A stretch of DNA of 64,000 nucleotides from Gracilimonas amylolytica (GCF_002911695.1 NZ_PQBS01000008.1:1-64000); one strand, 5' to 3'. Shown: positions 51,334 through 61,408, counted from the first letter of the stretch. Numbers and translations are program-made. Notes: generated by a model from the sequence alone, not told the origin.

Positions 51334-52034
51334 CAGGCTCCTTCAAATTCAGTTACATCATGAAGTTGACCGCTCTGAAGTTCAACCACACGATCTGCGA
51401 TCGAACATATATCACGGTCATGAGTGGCCAGGATGATCGTTCTGCCGTTTTCTCTGACAAGCTTATTAAGGATATCCAGTATCTTTTTTCCCGTTTCATA
51501 ATCAAGGTTACCGGTGGGTTCATCTGCCAGTATCAGCATAGGTTCATGAGCCAGGGCTCTCGCTATGGCTACCCTCTGCTGTTCTCCTCCTGATAACCGA
51601 TCAGGGTAACTGTCACCGCGGTCACCCAGGCCTACTTCATTAAGAAATGACCCGGCTCTTTGCAGTAAATTCTCATCTTCAATTCCTTTCAATTTAAGGG
51701 GTAGTAATACATTCTCCTCTGCTGTCAGAGTTGAGATGAGATTGAAGGACTGAAATACAAATCCGATGTTCTTTCTCCTGAAAAGTGTGCGCTCCTTTTC
51801 ACTTAACTTAGCCAGATCTGTATCACCAATATTGATCTGACCGGAATCGGGCTGATCAATACCACTGATCAAATTAAGTAGGGTACTTTTTCCGGAACCG
51901 GATCTTCCCAAGAGGACGATCATCTCACCTTCATTAATCGTCAATTCCATATCATTCAGTACCGTCCTGACATTCCCTCCTTCCTGATAACTCTTATTCA
52001 CCCTTAGCAGGGATATATGTGATTCGTTTTTCAT
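51333..52034 (-). CDS. ABC transporter ATPase, LolD/MacB type
   Basis: 233 residues from the ATG at 52034; a TTG 30 bp upstream is possible. Walker A GRSGSGKSTLLN (about 42-53), the LolD-type FQSFNLISTLTAEENVLLPL loop, signature LSGGEQQRVAIARAL, Walker B ILADEPTGNLD, switch His in ATHDRD. Energises the FtsX-type permease encoded directly downstream. Confidence 0.94.
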   Translation of the reverse strand: MKNESHISLLRVNKSYQEGGNVRTVLNDMELTINEGEMIVLLGRSGSGKSTLLNLISGIDQPDSGQINIGDTDLAKLSEKERTLFRRKNIGFVFQSFNLISTLTAEENVLLPLKLKGIEDENLLQRAGSFLNEVGLGDRGDSYPDRLSGGEQQRVAIARALAHEPMLILADEPTGNLDYETGKKILDILNKLVRENGRTIILATHDRDICSIADRVVELQSGQLHDVTEFEGA

Positions 52035-52064
52035 GCAAATAGTTGATTTGGTTGCTCCGACCAA

Positions 52065-52386
52065 ACACCCGACTCACATGAATTGTTCCTTTTATCAGGA
52101 CTATGAAATGAATCTAATCTGTCCCAGCCAAAACCCACTAGCGCAAGCGTCTCGCTTGTGCGTGGTTAATTTGGGTTGATTTGTAATCCACTGGTCCAAG
52201 CGGGACGCTTGAATCAGGTGTGTAAAGAAGTTAAACTAGTTGTGGATAGGTATCGGAATCAAAAATAGAAAGACAGCATAACCTGTTTATTTTATCAGGA
52301 CATAATGCAACCCCAATTACCCAATGTTTTTCGGGTAACTCTAAATACATACCCATAACTTTAGGGTAAACTAAATTATCGTATTT
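52065..52386. other. Intergenic region between the ABC operon and hisA
   Basis: Divergent spacer of about 320 bp. It contains two REP-like CAAGCG hairpins (52141-52161 and 52197-52211) and a repeated TTTTATCAGGAC (near 52089 and 52289). No open frame of note; promoters for both sides must lie here, but none is clear. Confidence 0.45.
52141..52211. repeat. Pair of CAAGCG REP-like hairpins
   Basis: GCGCAAGCG-TCT-CGCTTGTGC (52141-52161) and CAAGCG-GGA-CGCTTG (52197-52211). The second matches 43377-43391 in an extended CCAAGCGGGwCGCTTGAA context. Confidence 0.62.
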
Positions 52387-53103
52387 ATGCAAACCATTCC
52401 TGCCATCGATCTTTTGAACGGTGAGGCTGTCAGGCTTCACAAAGGTTCGTACGAAGAAGTTACCGTTTATGACAAATCCCCTTTGAATCAGGCCAGAAAA
52501 TTCAGTGAAGCCGGGTTTGATCATATTCATGTGGTTGACCTTAATGGTGCCAAGGAAGGTACATTTGTAAATCTTCCGCACATCAAAGAGATCATTTCAG
52601 AACTTGGAATCTCGGTACAGACCGGAGGTGGTATACGTTCTTTTTCAGATGTTGAGATGCTGCTTGAAGCCGGACTTTCAAAAGTGATTTGCAGCTCGAT
52701 GGCCATAAAAAATGAAGAGGACTGGCTAAGGTCTCTTGAAAAGTACCCTGAGAATATGATCCTGGGTATGGACTTAAAGAATGGTAAAATAGCCTACTCC
52801 GGCTGGCTTGAAACGGCTGAAGAATCAGTGGAATCATTTTTGAGCCGGATGATCGAACATGGCCTACAGGAGGTCCTTTGCACCGATATATCCAAAGACG
52901 GCACCCTATCGGGCCCAAATTTTGACCTTTATCAGGATCTTCATAAAAACTTTCCGGATATCAGATTGATCGCCTCGGGTGGGGTATCATCCCTGGCAGA
53001 TCTAACCAAACTCAATGATGCCAATATTGATGCCGTAGTGGTTGGCAAAGCCTATTATGAAGGGCGAATTTCGTTGGATGAAATGGCCGCCTTCAACAGT
53101 TAA
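52387..53103 (+). CDS. hisA: Phosphoribosylformimino-AICAR ribotide isomerase
   Basis: 238 residues, a TIM barrel. Opens MQTIPAIDLLNGEAVRLHKG with the catalytic Asp of P-A-I-D, then VQTGGGIRSFSDVEMLL, the phosphate loop ASGGVSSLADL, and the second catalytic Asp in LCTDISKDGTLSGPN. Catalyses the fourth step of histidine synthesis. hisF follows in the same direction after 163 bp. Confidence 0.95.
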   Translation: MQTIPAIDLLNGEAVRLHKGSYEEVTVYDKSPLNQARKFSEAGFDHIHVVDLNGAKEGTFVNLPHIKEIISELGISVQTGGGIRSFSDVEMLLEAGLSKVICSSMAIKNEEDWLRSLEKYPENMILGMDLKNGKIAYSGWLETAEESVESFLSRMIEHGLQEVLCTDISKDGTLSGPNFDLYQDLHKNFPDIRLIASGGVSSLADLTKLNDANIDAVVVGKAYYEGRISLDEMAAFNS

Positions 53104-53266
53104 ACAAAGGCTTGCATCAGGCCATCCCTTGAAAGATCCTTTAGTATTTAATGATCTATTTAATTACATCTTTCAATAAAAAGGACAGAAGATATTTTTC
53201 TATATTAATGCCCGTAAATATCCTCTCAGGTATTTGTGATCGGTTTTTTAGAATACCAATAAGTTT

Positions 53267-54031
53267 ATGTTAACAAGAAGAATTATCCCCTGCCTTGATA
53301 TCAAGAACGGGCGAACAGTTAAGGGTGTCAATTTTGAAGGTCTGCGTGATGCCGGTGATCCGGTGGAACTCGCCAAACGTTATAGTGAGGAAGGTGCAGA
53401 TGAACTGGTATTTCTGGACATAACCGCTACTCTCGAAAAACGAAAAACACTTAAAGATCTGGTGGTTAAAATTGCCCGAGAGATCAATATTCCGTTTACC
53501 GTTGGCGGAGGGATCAAAACGATCGATGAGATCGAAGAGCTTCTCAAGTCGGGTGCCGATAAAGTCTCCCTGAACAGCAGCATCGTCAAGAATCCGGATC
53601 TCATTAACGAAGGTTCCCGAAATTTTGGAGCCCAAGCCATCGTAGCCGCCGTTGATGCCAAAAAAACCGGAAACAGCTGGCATGTTTTTATCAAAGGTGG
53701 AACAGAGGATACCGGTATGGATGCTCTTGAATGGATGCAGGAGGTTGAACGACGCGGTGCCGGTGAGATCCTGCTGACCAGTATGGACCGGGATGGAACC
53801 AAAGCCGGCTTCGATCTGGATCTGCTGGAAAAAGTAAATAAGCTGGTACGCATCCCTGTTATTGCCAGCGGAGGTGCAGGAAATATCCAACATTGTGTGG
53901 ATGCCGTTCTGAAAGCTGATGCCGATGCCGTGTTGGCTGCCAGTATCTTCCACTTCAGGGAAGTAGAGATCAAAGACCTCAAAAATGAAATGCTGAAAAA
54001 CGGGATCGAAGTCAGGCCATACCTAAATTAA
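53267..54031 (+). CDS. hisF: Imidazole glycerol phosphate synthase, cyclase subunit
   Basis: 254 residues. Opens [20 protein letters not shown] with the catalytic Asp in L-D-I, then [35 protein letters not shown] with the second Asp, and [11 protein letters not shown]. Works with HisH, whose gene is not in the window. Same direction as hisA. Confidence 0.96.
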   Translation: MLTRRIIPCLDIKNGRTVKGVNFEGLRDAGDPVELAKRYSEEGADELVFLDITATLEKRKTLKDLVVKIAREINIPFTVGGGIKTIDEIEELLKSGADKVSLNSSIVKNPDLINEGSRNFGAQAIVAAVDAKKTGNSWHVFIKGGTEDTGMDALEWMQEVERRGAGEILLTSMDRDGTKAGFDLDLLEKVNKLVRIPVIASGGAGNIQHCVDAVLKADADAVLAASIFHFREVEIKDLKNEMLKNGIEVRPYLN

Positions 54032-54051
54032 ATTAACGATCTGTAACCGCT

Positions 54052-54717
54052 TTACTGATCCACATCCAGCAGGTACACATCGCTCGCCACGGCATGCCCA
54101 ACAACCTGCTCACTTTCACCTTCCAGCCTGATCTTGACCGGACCATTGAAAGGGGCTTTTTCAAGGATCTCAACCCTGACCCCGGGTATGATCCCGATCT
54201 GCTCGAGATATCTCAACTTTTCCGGATCCTGATCTTTCACTCTCCCCACTACATAACTAACGTTGACTTCTGCTTTTGTGATCGATAGCCTCGCCATTTC
54301 GGGAACTACACCATCTTTTGTGGGAATGGGATCACCGTGTGGATCATGAGTGGGGTGATTCAATAGTTCAGCAATACGATCCTCAAATTGTTCAGAGATA
54401 TGGTGCTCCAGGTTCTCCGCTTCATCATGTACCTCATCCCATGAATATCCCATCACATCTTTTAAGTACAATTCCAGTAACCGATGATGCCTGAGTACTT
54501 CCAGGGCGATCATTTTTCCGGCATTGGTAAGCGTAGCTCCTTTATATGACTGATACTTTAAAAGGTTCATCTTAGCCAGCTTTTTAAACATATTAGTGAC
54601 TGATGCTGAGGAAACATCCAGAGCATTGGCAATGTTTGTAGTGGTTGCCGTCTCTCCTTCTGTCTGTAATATGTAAATTGCTTTGAGGTAGTCCTCTACA
54701 GACTGACTAAGTGCCAT
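54052..54717 (-). CDS. DtxR/MntR-family metal-dependent regulator
   Basis: 221 residues. N-terminal winged helix (SVEDYLKAIYILQTEGETAT, then LDVSSASVTNMFKKLAKMNL), dimerisation domain with HHRLLELYLKDVMGYSWDEV and AENLEHHISEQFEDRI carrying metal-binding Glu/His, and a C-terminal FeoA/SH3-like domain from about 147. Represses metal uptake genes when Fe2+ or Mn2+ is bound. The ZIP transporter at 37018 is a possible distant target. Confidence 0.92.
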   Translation of the reverse strand: MALSQSVEDYLKAIYILQTEGETATTTNIANALDVSSASVTNMFKKLAKMNLLKYQSYKGATLTNAGKMIALEVLRHHRLLELYLKDVMGYSWDEVHDEAENLEHHISEQFEDRIAELLNHPTHDPHGDPIPTKDGVVPEMARLSITKAEVNVSYVVGRVKDQDPEKLRYLEQIGIIPGVRVEILEKAPFNGPVKIRLEGESEQVVGHAVASDVYLLDVDQ

Positions 54718-54780
54718 GAGTAAAACTGATTATGAAATTGTGGTGCGGATGATCACAGCCCAATGATACGGAAAATTCCC

Positions 54781-56559
54781 TTACTGATTGGCAGAAGCAT
54801 CCGCTTTTATGATCACAAGCGTCATATCATCGTGTTGCTTGGCAAGACCTTTAAATTCGTTCACATCACTTACAATTCGCTTCATGATCTCTTCTGATGA
54901 ACCGTCACGAATATTCCTGACCAATTCCTGTAAACGATCTTCTCCATAAAATCGCACTCCGGCATCCAGCATTTCACTGATCCCATCGGTGTATAGAATC
55001 AAGACATCACCTTCTTTCAGTTTCAGCTCAGCCTCTTCTATATTCTCGATGAAATTATCTCCTTTAGTGACACCAATACCCAACCCCTTGGGTTTGATCC
55101 ACTCTGATGTGCCGTTTTTTCTAACCAATAACATCGGATTATGGCCCGCCCTTGCAAAGGTGAAGGTTCTTTTTTTTGCCTCAAGAATACCATAGATCAT
55201 AGAAATAAAGGTTCCTCTTGTGGCATTTTCATTGAATAGTCTATTCAACTGATTTAACAACTCCACCGGAGAAAGGATGAGTGCACTCAGGCTATGTAGT
55301 ACTCCTTTCGTGAAGGTCATGTAAAAAGCTGCACGGATTCCCTTCCCACTTACATCCCCTATAGCCAGCGCAACACGCTGCTCTCCCAGTGAGATCATAT
55401 CGTAATAATCACCCCCGGTTTCCTGAGCAGGGATACATATTCCAGCCATATCGATACCGGGAAGACTTTGAATCTTAGATGGTAAAAATGTGTGCTGAAC
55501 CGCACGGGCAATTGAGAGTTCCTGCTTTACCCTCTGTTCCTTGGCCTGATCTTCTATGTACGTTGGCACATACTCAGGCAATTCCTTTCGTTCGCTTCCT
55601 TTAAGGATAAAGTAAATACCAAGCATTGCGGCAAATACCAGCACCACTAAAAACAGGTAAAAGGTATTGGCATCCGGAGAACTGCTTAAAACCCACCCTT
55701 TTAATGTTGAAAGGAAATTCAGGTAAACAAAGAATCCCAGGATCACGGTCAGAAAATCATGGCGCAGATAGAAATACCCCAACAATAAACCAACCACACT
55801 TCTCATGAGGCGATTCAAAAGATCCGGTTCAATATTAAATGGCAGAACATCCATCAACCCAAATAAGACTGCACTGAGTACCGGTATGATGTAGTCCTTG
55901 TTGATCAATCCCTTGATCTGATTCCCAATGATCAGATAGATCGCCACAATAACCAGTAACACGGTGATAACCGTAACCAATAAATTTGCTACCGAAGGAA
56001 GAATAAATTGATCGGAAAGCAGACCGTTTCCTGCTGATATATATGCATCGGGAATGAAATTCAAGAATAGGCCGGTGATACCCGCTAACAGACCGCCAAT
56101 ACCGATCCCGTTAACGATTGCCCAGCCTACCGGCTTATTGATAAACAAACCATTCCTGATGAGGTCCCAACTCTTCAATTTCTCGGGCCAGTATTGTCGG
56201 GTTACCGAATCGCTTACGGCCGTCAACACAAAAAATGCAACCGCACTGATGGCCCCCATCACTCCAATAAAAAGCATTCCATTTAAAACCTGACTCAAAT
56301 CAAGTACCTGTAGTATGAAATCAAATGAGTTCAGAAACTGAAGAACCCAGAAACCCGGTATGGCAAATCCTGCCAATACTGCCACCACCATGGCCGGGCG
56401 CGTATCGACAGCACGAGCCTTAATGCGCAGGTAGAAAATGAAAAATAGCCAGATCACAAAAATAAAGATCACAAGCATGGCCAAAGAATCAAATACAGCT
56501 GACAGCCCCGAACTGCCTGATCCCACTTGTGGCATTAAAGTGTAGTTCATCCCCATCAA
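54781..56559 (-). CDS. Membrane PP2C/SpoIIE-type serine phosphatase
   Basis: 592 residues. About nine to ten transmembrane segments in the first 330 residues, a short coiled linker (QAKEQRVKQELSIARAVQHT), then a SpoIIE/RsbU PPM domain from about 365: GGDYYDMISLGEQRVALAIG, DVSGKGIRAAFYMT, FARAGHNPMLLV, LYTDGISEMLDAG. Dephosphorylates anti-anti-sigma-type partners in stress signalling. Its start overlaps the stop of the next upstream gene by 4 bp. Confidence 0.88.
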   Translation of the reverse strand: MMGMNYTLMPQVGSGSSGLSAVFDSLAMLVIFIFVIWLFFIFYLRIKARAVDTRPAMVVAVLAGFAIPGFWVLQFLNSFDFILQVLDLSQVLNGMLFIGVMGAISAVAFFVLTAVSDSVTRQYWPEKLKSWDLIRNGLFINKPVGWAIVNGIGIGGLLAGITGLFLNFIPDAYISAGNGLLSDQFILPSVANLLVTVITVLLVIVAIYLIIGNQIKGLINKDYIIPVLSAVLFGLMDVLPFNIEPDLLNRLMRSVVGLLLGYFYLRHDFLTVILGFFVYLNFLSTLKGWVLSSSPDANTFYLFLVVLVFAAMLGIYFILKGSERKELPEYVPTYIEDQAKEQRVKQELSIARAVQHTFLPSKIQSLPGIDMAGICIPAQETGGDYYDMISLGEQRVALAIGDVSGKGIRAAFYMTFTKGVLHSLSALILSPVELLNQLNRLFNENATRGTFISMIYGILEAKKRTFTFARAGHNPMLLVRKNGTSEWIKPKGLGIGVTKGDNFIENIEEAELKLKEGDVLILYTDGISEMLDAGVRFYGEDRLQELVRNIRDGSSEEIMKRIVSDVNEFKGLAKQHDDMTLVIIKADASANQ

Positions 56560-57389
56560 AGCTCCGCCGGCAACAGGTCGAGAGTCAGGGAAACAGAAGC
56601 CTCAGATCGCGGATCATCTAAACTGAAAAACGCTTTAGCGTATCTGATATTAGCTTCATCTACAAAGCGGACGGAATCCTGAGTAAGTTCAAAATGATCC
56701 CAGACCGACCGCTTCAGATAGAAATCTGCGTGCCTCCATACCAGTTTTTCTGTAAAAAACTCTGCTTCAGGACTATCACTGAATATTCTAAACTGTTCAG
56801 GTAAAACACTGTTTTGGTTTCTGTACTGTACGGAACCGTTCAGATGTTGAACATTGAGCAGGTCAGTGATCAGTGAATCTTCCAGAATACGTGAATAATT
56901 TGGGATCTCCTCCTGATAAACATGCTGAATGGCCGTTCTGTTAAATGGCCTCTGTTCAAGGATCAGATACTCATTGGAGTTAAAGGCAGCTACCCGACCT
57001 TGTGTGTCTAACCTCAGATCGAGGGTGATCTCCTCTTCCACTTCTTCGTTATATACTTCATTTACCCGCCAAGTAAAGATAGGCAAGTGCTCAAAAAACT
57101 CAGATTCCTCTAAAAACTCATCCAGTTTCTTTTTTCCTGTTTTCTTCTGAAGAGAATCCATGAAACCTGATTCTGCCTGAAAGTTAGCCACAGGATAAAA
57201 GGACTGCGTTTGATACTGCCAGTTTTTTAACACCGAATCAGCTTTGGCGAGAATTTCCTTGGGCGGTACATCAACTTGTGTCACTCGGAAGGGATGCACG
57301 CCCGACATAGTGAAGAAGTAACAGATCATACCGGCTATGCCGATGATCACGATCAACAGATCCCTAAAGTCTTTTTTGCCCTTTTGCAT
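56556..57389 (-). CDS. Membrane-anchored protein of unknown function, partner of the SpoIIE phosphatase
   Basis: 277 residues. One N-terminal transmembrane helix (LLIVIIGIAGMICYFFTMSG), then an extracytoplasmic mixed alpha/beta domain (WRVNEVYNEEVEEEITLDLR). No family recognised. It overlaps the phosphatase start by 4 bp (ATGA-type junction), so the pair is co-translated; it may be the periplasmic sensor for the phosphatase. Confidence 0.65.
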   Translation of the reverse strand: MQKGKKDFRDLLIVIIGIAGMICYFFTMSGVHPFRVTQVDVPPKEILAKADSVLKNWQYQTQSFYPVANFQAESGFMDSLQKKTGKKKLDEFLEESEFFEHLPIFTWRVNEVYNEEVEEEITLDLRLDTQGRVAAFNSNEYLILEQRPFNRTAIQHVYQEEIPNYSRILEDSLITDLLNVQHLNGSVQYRNQNSVLPEQFRIFSDSPEAEFFTEKLVWRHADFYLKRSVWDHFELTQDSVRFVDEANIRYAKAFFSLDDPRSEASVSLTLDLLPAEL

Positions 57390-57473
57390 GTACTACTCTA
57401 CGAAAAAATTAAAATAGGTTTCAGAATATGCTTAGATTCATCAAAAATTACGAAGTTAATCTTATCCTTTTAT

Positions 57474-58238
57474 ATGTGCCTGATCACATTTGCCTACAAA
57501 GCCCACCCAAAATATGAGCTGATCCTGGCAGGTAACAGGGATGAATTTTATGGACGCCCAACCCGCCCTGCTCAATTCTGGACACAAGAAGGTCACCCGG
57601 ACATACTGGCCGGAAAAGATCTTGAAGCCGGTGGTACCTGGCTGGGTATTCACAAAGATGGACGCTGGGGAGCACTTACCAACTACCGTGACCCGGCTAA
57701 TGTCAGGGAAGATCCACCTTCAAGAGGCGAGCTGGTCATGAATTATCTGACCTCAAATCAACCGGCCATTGAGTATCTACAGGATCTTTCTGAGACGGCT
57801 CAGGATTACAACGGTTTTAATCTGCTGCTTTGGGATAGTGGACACTTTTATCATTTTTCAAACCAAAGTAAACGGATGACCGTCGTTGAACCGGGGGTAC
57901 ACGGGCTAAGCAATGCCTTGTTAGATACCCCGTGGCCAAAACTGAACGCTGCCAATAAGCAAATGAAGGAGATCATAGACTCAGACCGGATCAACAAAGA
58001 GAAGCTTTTTGATCTGTTGCAGGATCAAACCAAAGCTGATGAGGAAAACCTGCCTGTCACAGGTATTCCCCGTGATCTCGAAAAAGCTATTTCTTCCATT
58101 TTTATCAAAACCGAGAATTACGGAACCCGCTGTTCCACGGTTTTGCTCATTGACAAGGAAGGTAAGGTTGAATTTTCGGAGCGTACATTTTCACCCGGAA
58201 GTACAGATATAAAGCACGAAAACCATTTCTCTTTTTAG
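57474..58238 (+). CDS. NRDE-family (TANGO2-like) protein
   Basis: 254 residues from the ATG at 57474 (MCLITFAYKAHPKYELILAG). The family's N-R-D-E motif is in AGNRDEFYGRPT, followed by GGTWLGIHKDGRWGALTNYR and PSRGELV. The N-terminal Cys after Met suggests Ntn-hydrolase-type processing. TANGO2 relatives are linked to heme or lipid handling; the bacterial role is not settled. Confidence 0.9.
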   Translation: MCLITFAYKAHPKYELILAGNRDEFYGRPTRPAQFWTQEGHPDILAGKDLEAGGTWLGIHKDGRWGALTNYRDPANVREDPPSRGELVMNYLTSNQPAIEYLQDLSETAQDYNGFNLLLWDSGHFYHFSNQSKRMTVVEPGVHGLSNALLDTPWPKLNAANKQMKEIIDSDRINKEKLFDLLQDQTKADEENLPVTGIPRDLEKAISSIFIKTENYGTRCSTVLLIDKEGKVEFSERTFSPGSTDIKHENHFSF

Positions 58239-58352
58239 GCGGTTCGTAAAAAGTTTTGGCTCCGCTTAACTTTTACTGAATAATTCATTAAATAGGCGAC
58301 CTGCTAACATCAGCTGAATTTTCACGTTGTAAATTCGATCAAATCAAACTAA

Positions 58353-59834
58353 ATGACCTACAAATACTCTAAACCAACCCTGTTTCAGGCTTTTGTCCCT
58401 ATCATTTTCCTGATCATTGCACTTTTTATAAATGTGCGCATATTCGGGGATGCTTCGCTGGATGGTTCCAATCAGATCATTTTAATGCTCTCAGCGGCTG
58501 TTGCAAGTTTAGTCGCATTCAGGTTAGGCTTTAACTGGCGGGAAATCCGATCAGGCATTGTGAAGAGTATCAGTTCCGCTATGTCATCCATCATCATTCT
58601 GCTTCTTATCGGCTCACTGGCCGGTACATGGCTGCTCAGTGGTATTGTTCCGGCCATGATCTACTACGGGTTGATGATCCTTAATCCCACTATCTTTTTA
58701 TTTGCAGCCTGTGTGGTTTGCGCGATCGTAGCTGTGGCTACCGGTTCCTCATGGACAACCGCTGCCACAGTAGGTATTGCCCTGGTAGGTATTGGAACCG
58801 CACTTGGACTTAACCCAGGCATGGTTGCCGGTGCCATTATTTCTGGCTCTTATTTTGGCGATAAGATGTCGCCACTGTCTGATACCACAAACCTGGCCCC
58901 CGCCATGGTGGGAACCGACCTGTTCACCCATATTCGCTACATGGCTTATACAACGGTTCCGTCTATTAGTATTTCATTAGTGTTGTTTTTGATCCTTGGC
59001 TTTATGTACGGCGGTGATGCACAGGTTATGGATACTGACAAGATCCTTGCAGCCATTGATGGCGCATTTAATATTAATGGCTGGCTATTTATTGTGCCTG
59101 TCATTGTCGTTTTCCTGATCATCAAAAAGATCCCGGCCATTCCTTCCATTCTTTCGGGTGCTCTTTTAGGTGGATTATTTGCCCTGATCTTTCAGCCTGA
59201 TGTGGTTCATGTTGTATCAGGTTATGAGCAGCATTCCTGGGAGTCCAGTTATGTTGGGGTGATGATGGCCATGTATGGCGACATCAGCATTGTGACCGGT
59301 AACGCTATCGTGGATGACCTGCTAAGCTCAAGTGGCATGTATGGCATGCTTGGCACCGTCTGGCTGATCATATCTGCCATGATATTTGGCGGAGTTATGG
59401 AAGCAAGCGGCATGCTGAAGCGTATCGCTGAAGCTGTGATCACTCTGGTTAACTCAACCGGTTCATTGATCGCCTCAACCGTAGGTACTTGCGTGTTCTT
59501 TAACGTGACAGCCTCCGATCAGTACCTGGCCATTGTGGTGCCCGGGCGAATGTACACCGACACTTATAAAGAAAAAGGACTGGCACCTGAGAACCTGAGC
59601 CGAACCCTTGAAGATTCCGGTACCGTGACATCCGTTCTGGTTCCGTGGAACACCTGTGGGGCTTATCACGCTAATGTACTGGGGGTTTCAACCTTTGCCT
59701 ACTTCCCTTTCGCCTTCTTTAACTTGATCAGTCCATTCATGACGATCTTTTATGCCTATGCCGGCATCAAGATCAGGTCACTGGCTGAGGCCAAAGGCAA
59801 AGAATCCACTGAGGATGATTTTGATAATCCCTGA
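58353..59834 (+). CDS. Na+/H+ antiporter, NhaC family
   Basis: 493 residues, about 12 transmembrane segments. NhaC signatures: ATGSSWTTAATVGIALVGIG (about 129-148), SGSYFGDKMSPLSDTTNLAP (about 164-183), and in the second half NVTASDQYLAIVVPGRMY and TSVLVPWNTCGAYHANVLGV. Exchanges Na+ for H+ (some members malate/lactate). Fits a saline habitat. Followed by a strong bidirectional terminator. Confidence 0.92.
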   Translation: MTYKYSKPTLFQAFVPIIFLIIALFINVRIFGDASLDGSNQIILMLSAAVASLVAFRLGFNWREIRSGIVKSISSAMSSIIILLLIGSLAGTWLLSGIVPAMIYYGLMILNPTIFLFAACVVCAIVAVATGSSWTTAATVGIALVGIGTALGLNPGMVAGAIISGSYFGDKMSPLSDTTNLAPAMVGTDLFTHIRYMAYTTVPSISISLVLFLILGFMYGGDAQVMDTDKILAAIDGAFNINGWLFIVPVIVVFLIIKKIPAIPSILSGALLGGLFALIFQPDVVHVVSGYEQHSWESSYVGVMMAMYGDISIVTGNAIVDDLLSSSGMYGMLGTVWLIISAMIFGGVMEASGMLKRIAEAVITLVNSTGSLIASTVGTCVFFNVTASDQYLAIVVPGRMYTDTYKEKGLAPENLSRTLEDSGTVTSVLVPWNTCGAYHANVLGVSTFAYFPFAFFNLISPFMTIFYAYAGIKIRSLAEAKGKESTEDDFDNP

Positions 59835-59865
59835 TCAGGTCTGTTCACATAAAGATTTTTCAAAT

Positions 59866-59896
59866 AAAAAAGGCGAGTCATATGACTCGCCTTTTT
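59866..59896. terminator. Bidirectional terminator between nhaC-type gene and gltX
   Basis: The perfect palindrome GGCGAGTCATATGACTCGCC is flanked by A6 and T5, serving both convergent genes. Confidence 0.9.
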
Positions 59897-59929
59897 ACTT
59901 CTACAGGTTTTTATAGAATTGGACCGTTC

Positions 59930-61408
59930 TTAAAGTCTTTCGAGAGCGGTGTCAATTCGTTTCAGTACTTCCTCCTTGCCGATCAGTTCTAAGGCCGGAA
60001 ACAGATCCGGACCGAAACCCTGACCGGAAACAGCAATACGCAATGGCATCATCAGTTTTCCAAAGCCTACTTCATGCTCTTCGATGGTTTCCTTGAGCTT
60101 ATCTTTAAGAGTGGCGGCTTCAAAATCTTCATCCGATAGTTGCTCGATCTTCGCTTTGTAAGAAAGCACCAGCTGTGGGCTGTCATCCTTCCATTTCTTG
60201 AGAGCATTTTCATCATACGCCTCAGGAGCTTCAAAGAAGAAAGCACCCATGCTTACGAATTCATCTACTTTAGAAACCCGTTCGTGCAACAACTCGATCA
60301 CGGTAGTCAGGAATTCATCGCTTGGGATGTCAAAACCTTTACCCAGGAACAACGCCTCAACCCGCGGTTTGAGTTCTTCAACTGAATGCTCGCGAATATA
60401 ATTCTCGTTATACCACATCAGTTTTTTGAAGTTGAAAACGGCTCCCCCTTTGGAAACCCGATCCAGTGTAAACAAACCACATAATTCTTCCATGGTGTGG
60501 ATCTCAGAATCATCGCCCGGACTCCATCCCAGATAAGCAAGGAAATTAACCAGGGCATCCGGCTCATAATTACCTGAGATATAATCTTTTGTATTAACCG
60601 GAATGCCTTCGCTTTCTGCTTTTCGCTTGGAAAGCTTACCACCGCTCGGGCTCATGATCAGTGGCAAATGCGCCATTTTTGGAGCCTCCCAGCCGAATGC
60701 ATCATACAACAGCATATGCTTTGGTGTACTGCTCAACCACTCCTCACCACGGATCACATGGGTGATCTCCATGGTGTGATCATCCACCACATTAGCCAGG
60801 TGATAGGTTGGCATACCATCTGATTTAAGCAGTACCTGATCATCCAGCCCTTCCGTATCAAAGGAAACATGGCCACGGATCTCATCCTCAAAGCGGATCG
60901 TCTCCTTTCGAGGCACTTTCAATCTAACCACATACTCATCTCCATTTTCCAGTCTCTTTTCAACCTCATCCTGAGGCAGGGTCAGACTGTTTTTCATAGA
61001 CTGACGCGTGATGGCATCATATTTCGGGGATGGGTTCCCGGACGCCTTCAGTCGTTCTCGCATCTCATCAATTTCTTCTACCGTATCAAAGGCATAATAC
61101 GCCTGACCCTGTTCGATCAGCTGCTTGGCATACTTATGATAAATATCTTTGCGCTCACTTTGCCGGTAAGGTCCATGTTCACCGCCTTTGCCGGGCCCTT
61201 CATCTATTTCCATTCCGGCCCACTCCAGGGAATCGATGATATCCTGTTCAGCTCCCTCTACGTAACGGGACTGATCGGTATCCTCAATTCTGAGAACAAA
61301 GGCACCATCATTATGACGGGCAAACAGATAGTTGTAAAGTGCGGTCCGGAGGCCGCCAATGTGTAAAAATCCGGTAGGTGAAGGCGCAAATCGTACGCGA
61401 ACTGACAT
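59930..61408 (-). CDS. gltX: Glutamyl-tRNA synthetase
   Basis: 492 residues. Class I aminoacyl-tRNA synthetase with HIGH in APSPTGFLHIGGLRTALYNY (about 7-26) and the KMSKS equivalent KLSKRKAESEG (about 257). An additional LRIEDTDQSRYVEG confirms Glu specificity. Charges tRNA-Glu (possibly tRNA-Gln too). Standard length. Confidence 0.96.
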   Translation of the reverse strand: MSVRVRFAPSPTGFLHIGGLRTALYNYLFARHNDGAFVLRIEDTDQSRYVEGAEQDIIDSLEWAGMEIDEGPGKGGEHGPYRQSERKDIYHKYAKQLIEQGQAYYAFDTVEEIDEMRERLKASGNPSPKYDAITRQSMKNSLTLPQDEVEKRLENGDEYVVRLKVPRKETIRFEDEIRGHVSFDTEGLDDQVLLKSDGMPTYHLANVVDDHTMEITHVIRGEEWLSSTPKHMLLYDAFGWEAPKMAHLPLIMSPSGGKLSKRKAESEGIPVNTKDYISGNYEPDALVNFLAYLGWSPGDDSEIHTMEELCGLFTLDRVSKGGAVFNFKKLMWYNENYIREHSVEELKPRVEALFLGKGFDIPSDEFLTTVIELLHERVSKVDEFVSMGAFFFEAPEAYDENALKKWKDDSPQLVLSYKAKIEQLSDEDFEAATLKDKLKETIEEHEVGFGKLMMPLRIAVSGQGFGPDLFPALELIGKEEVLKRIDTALERL

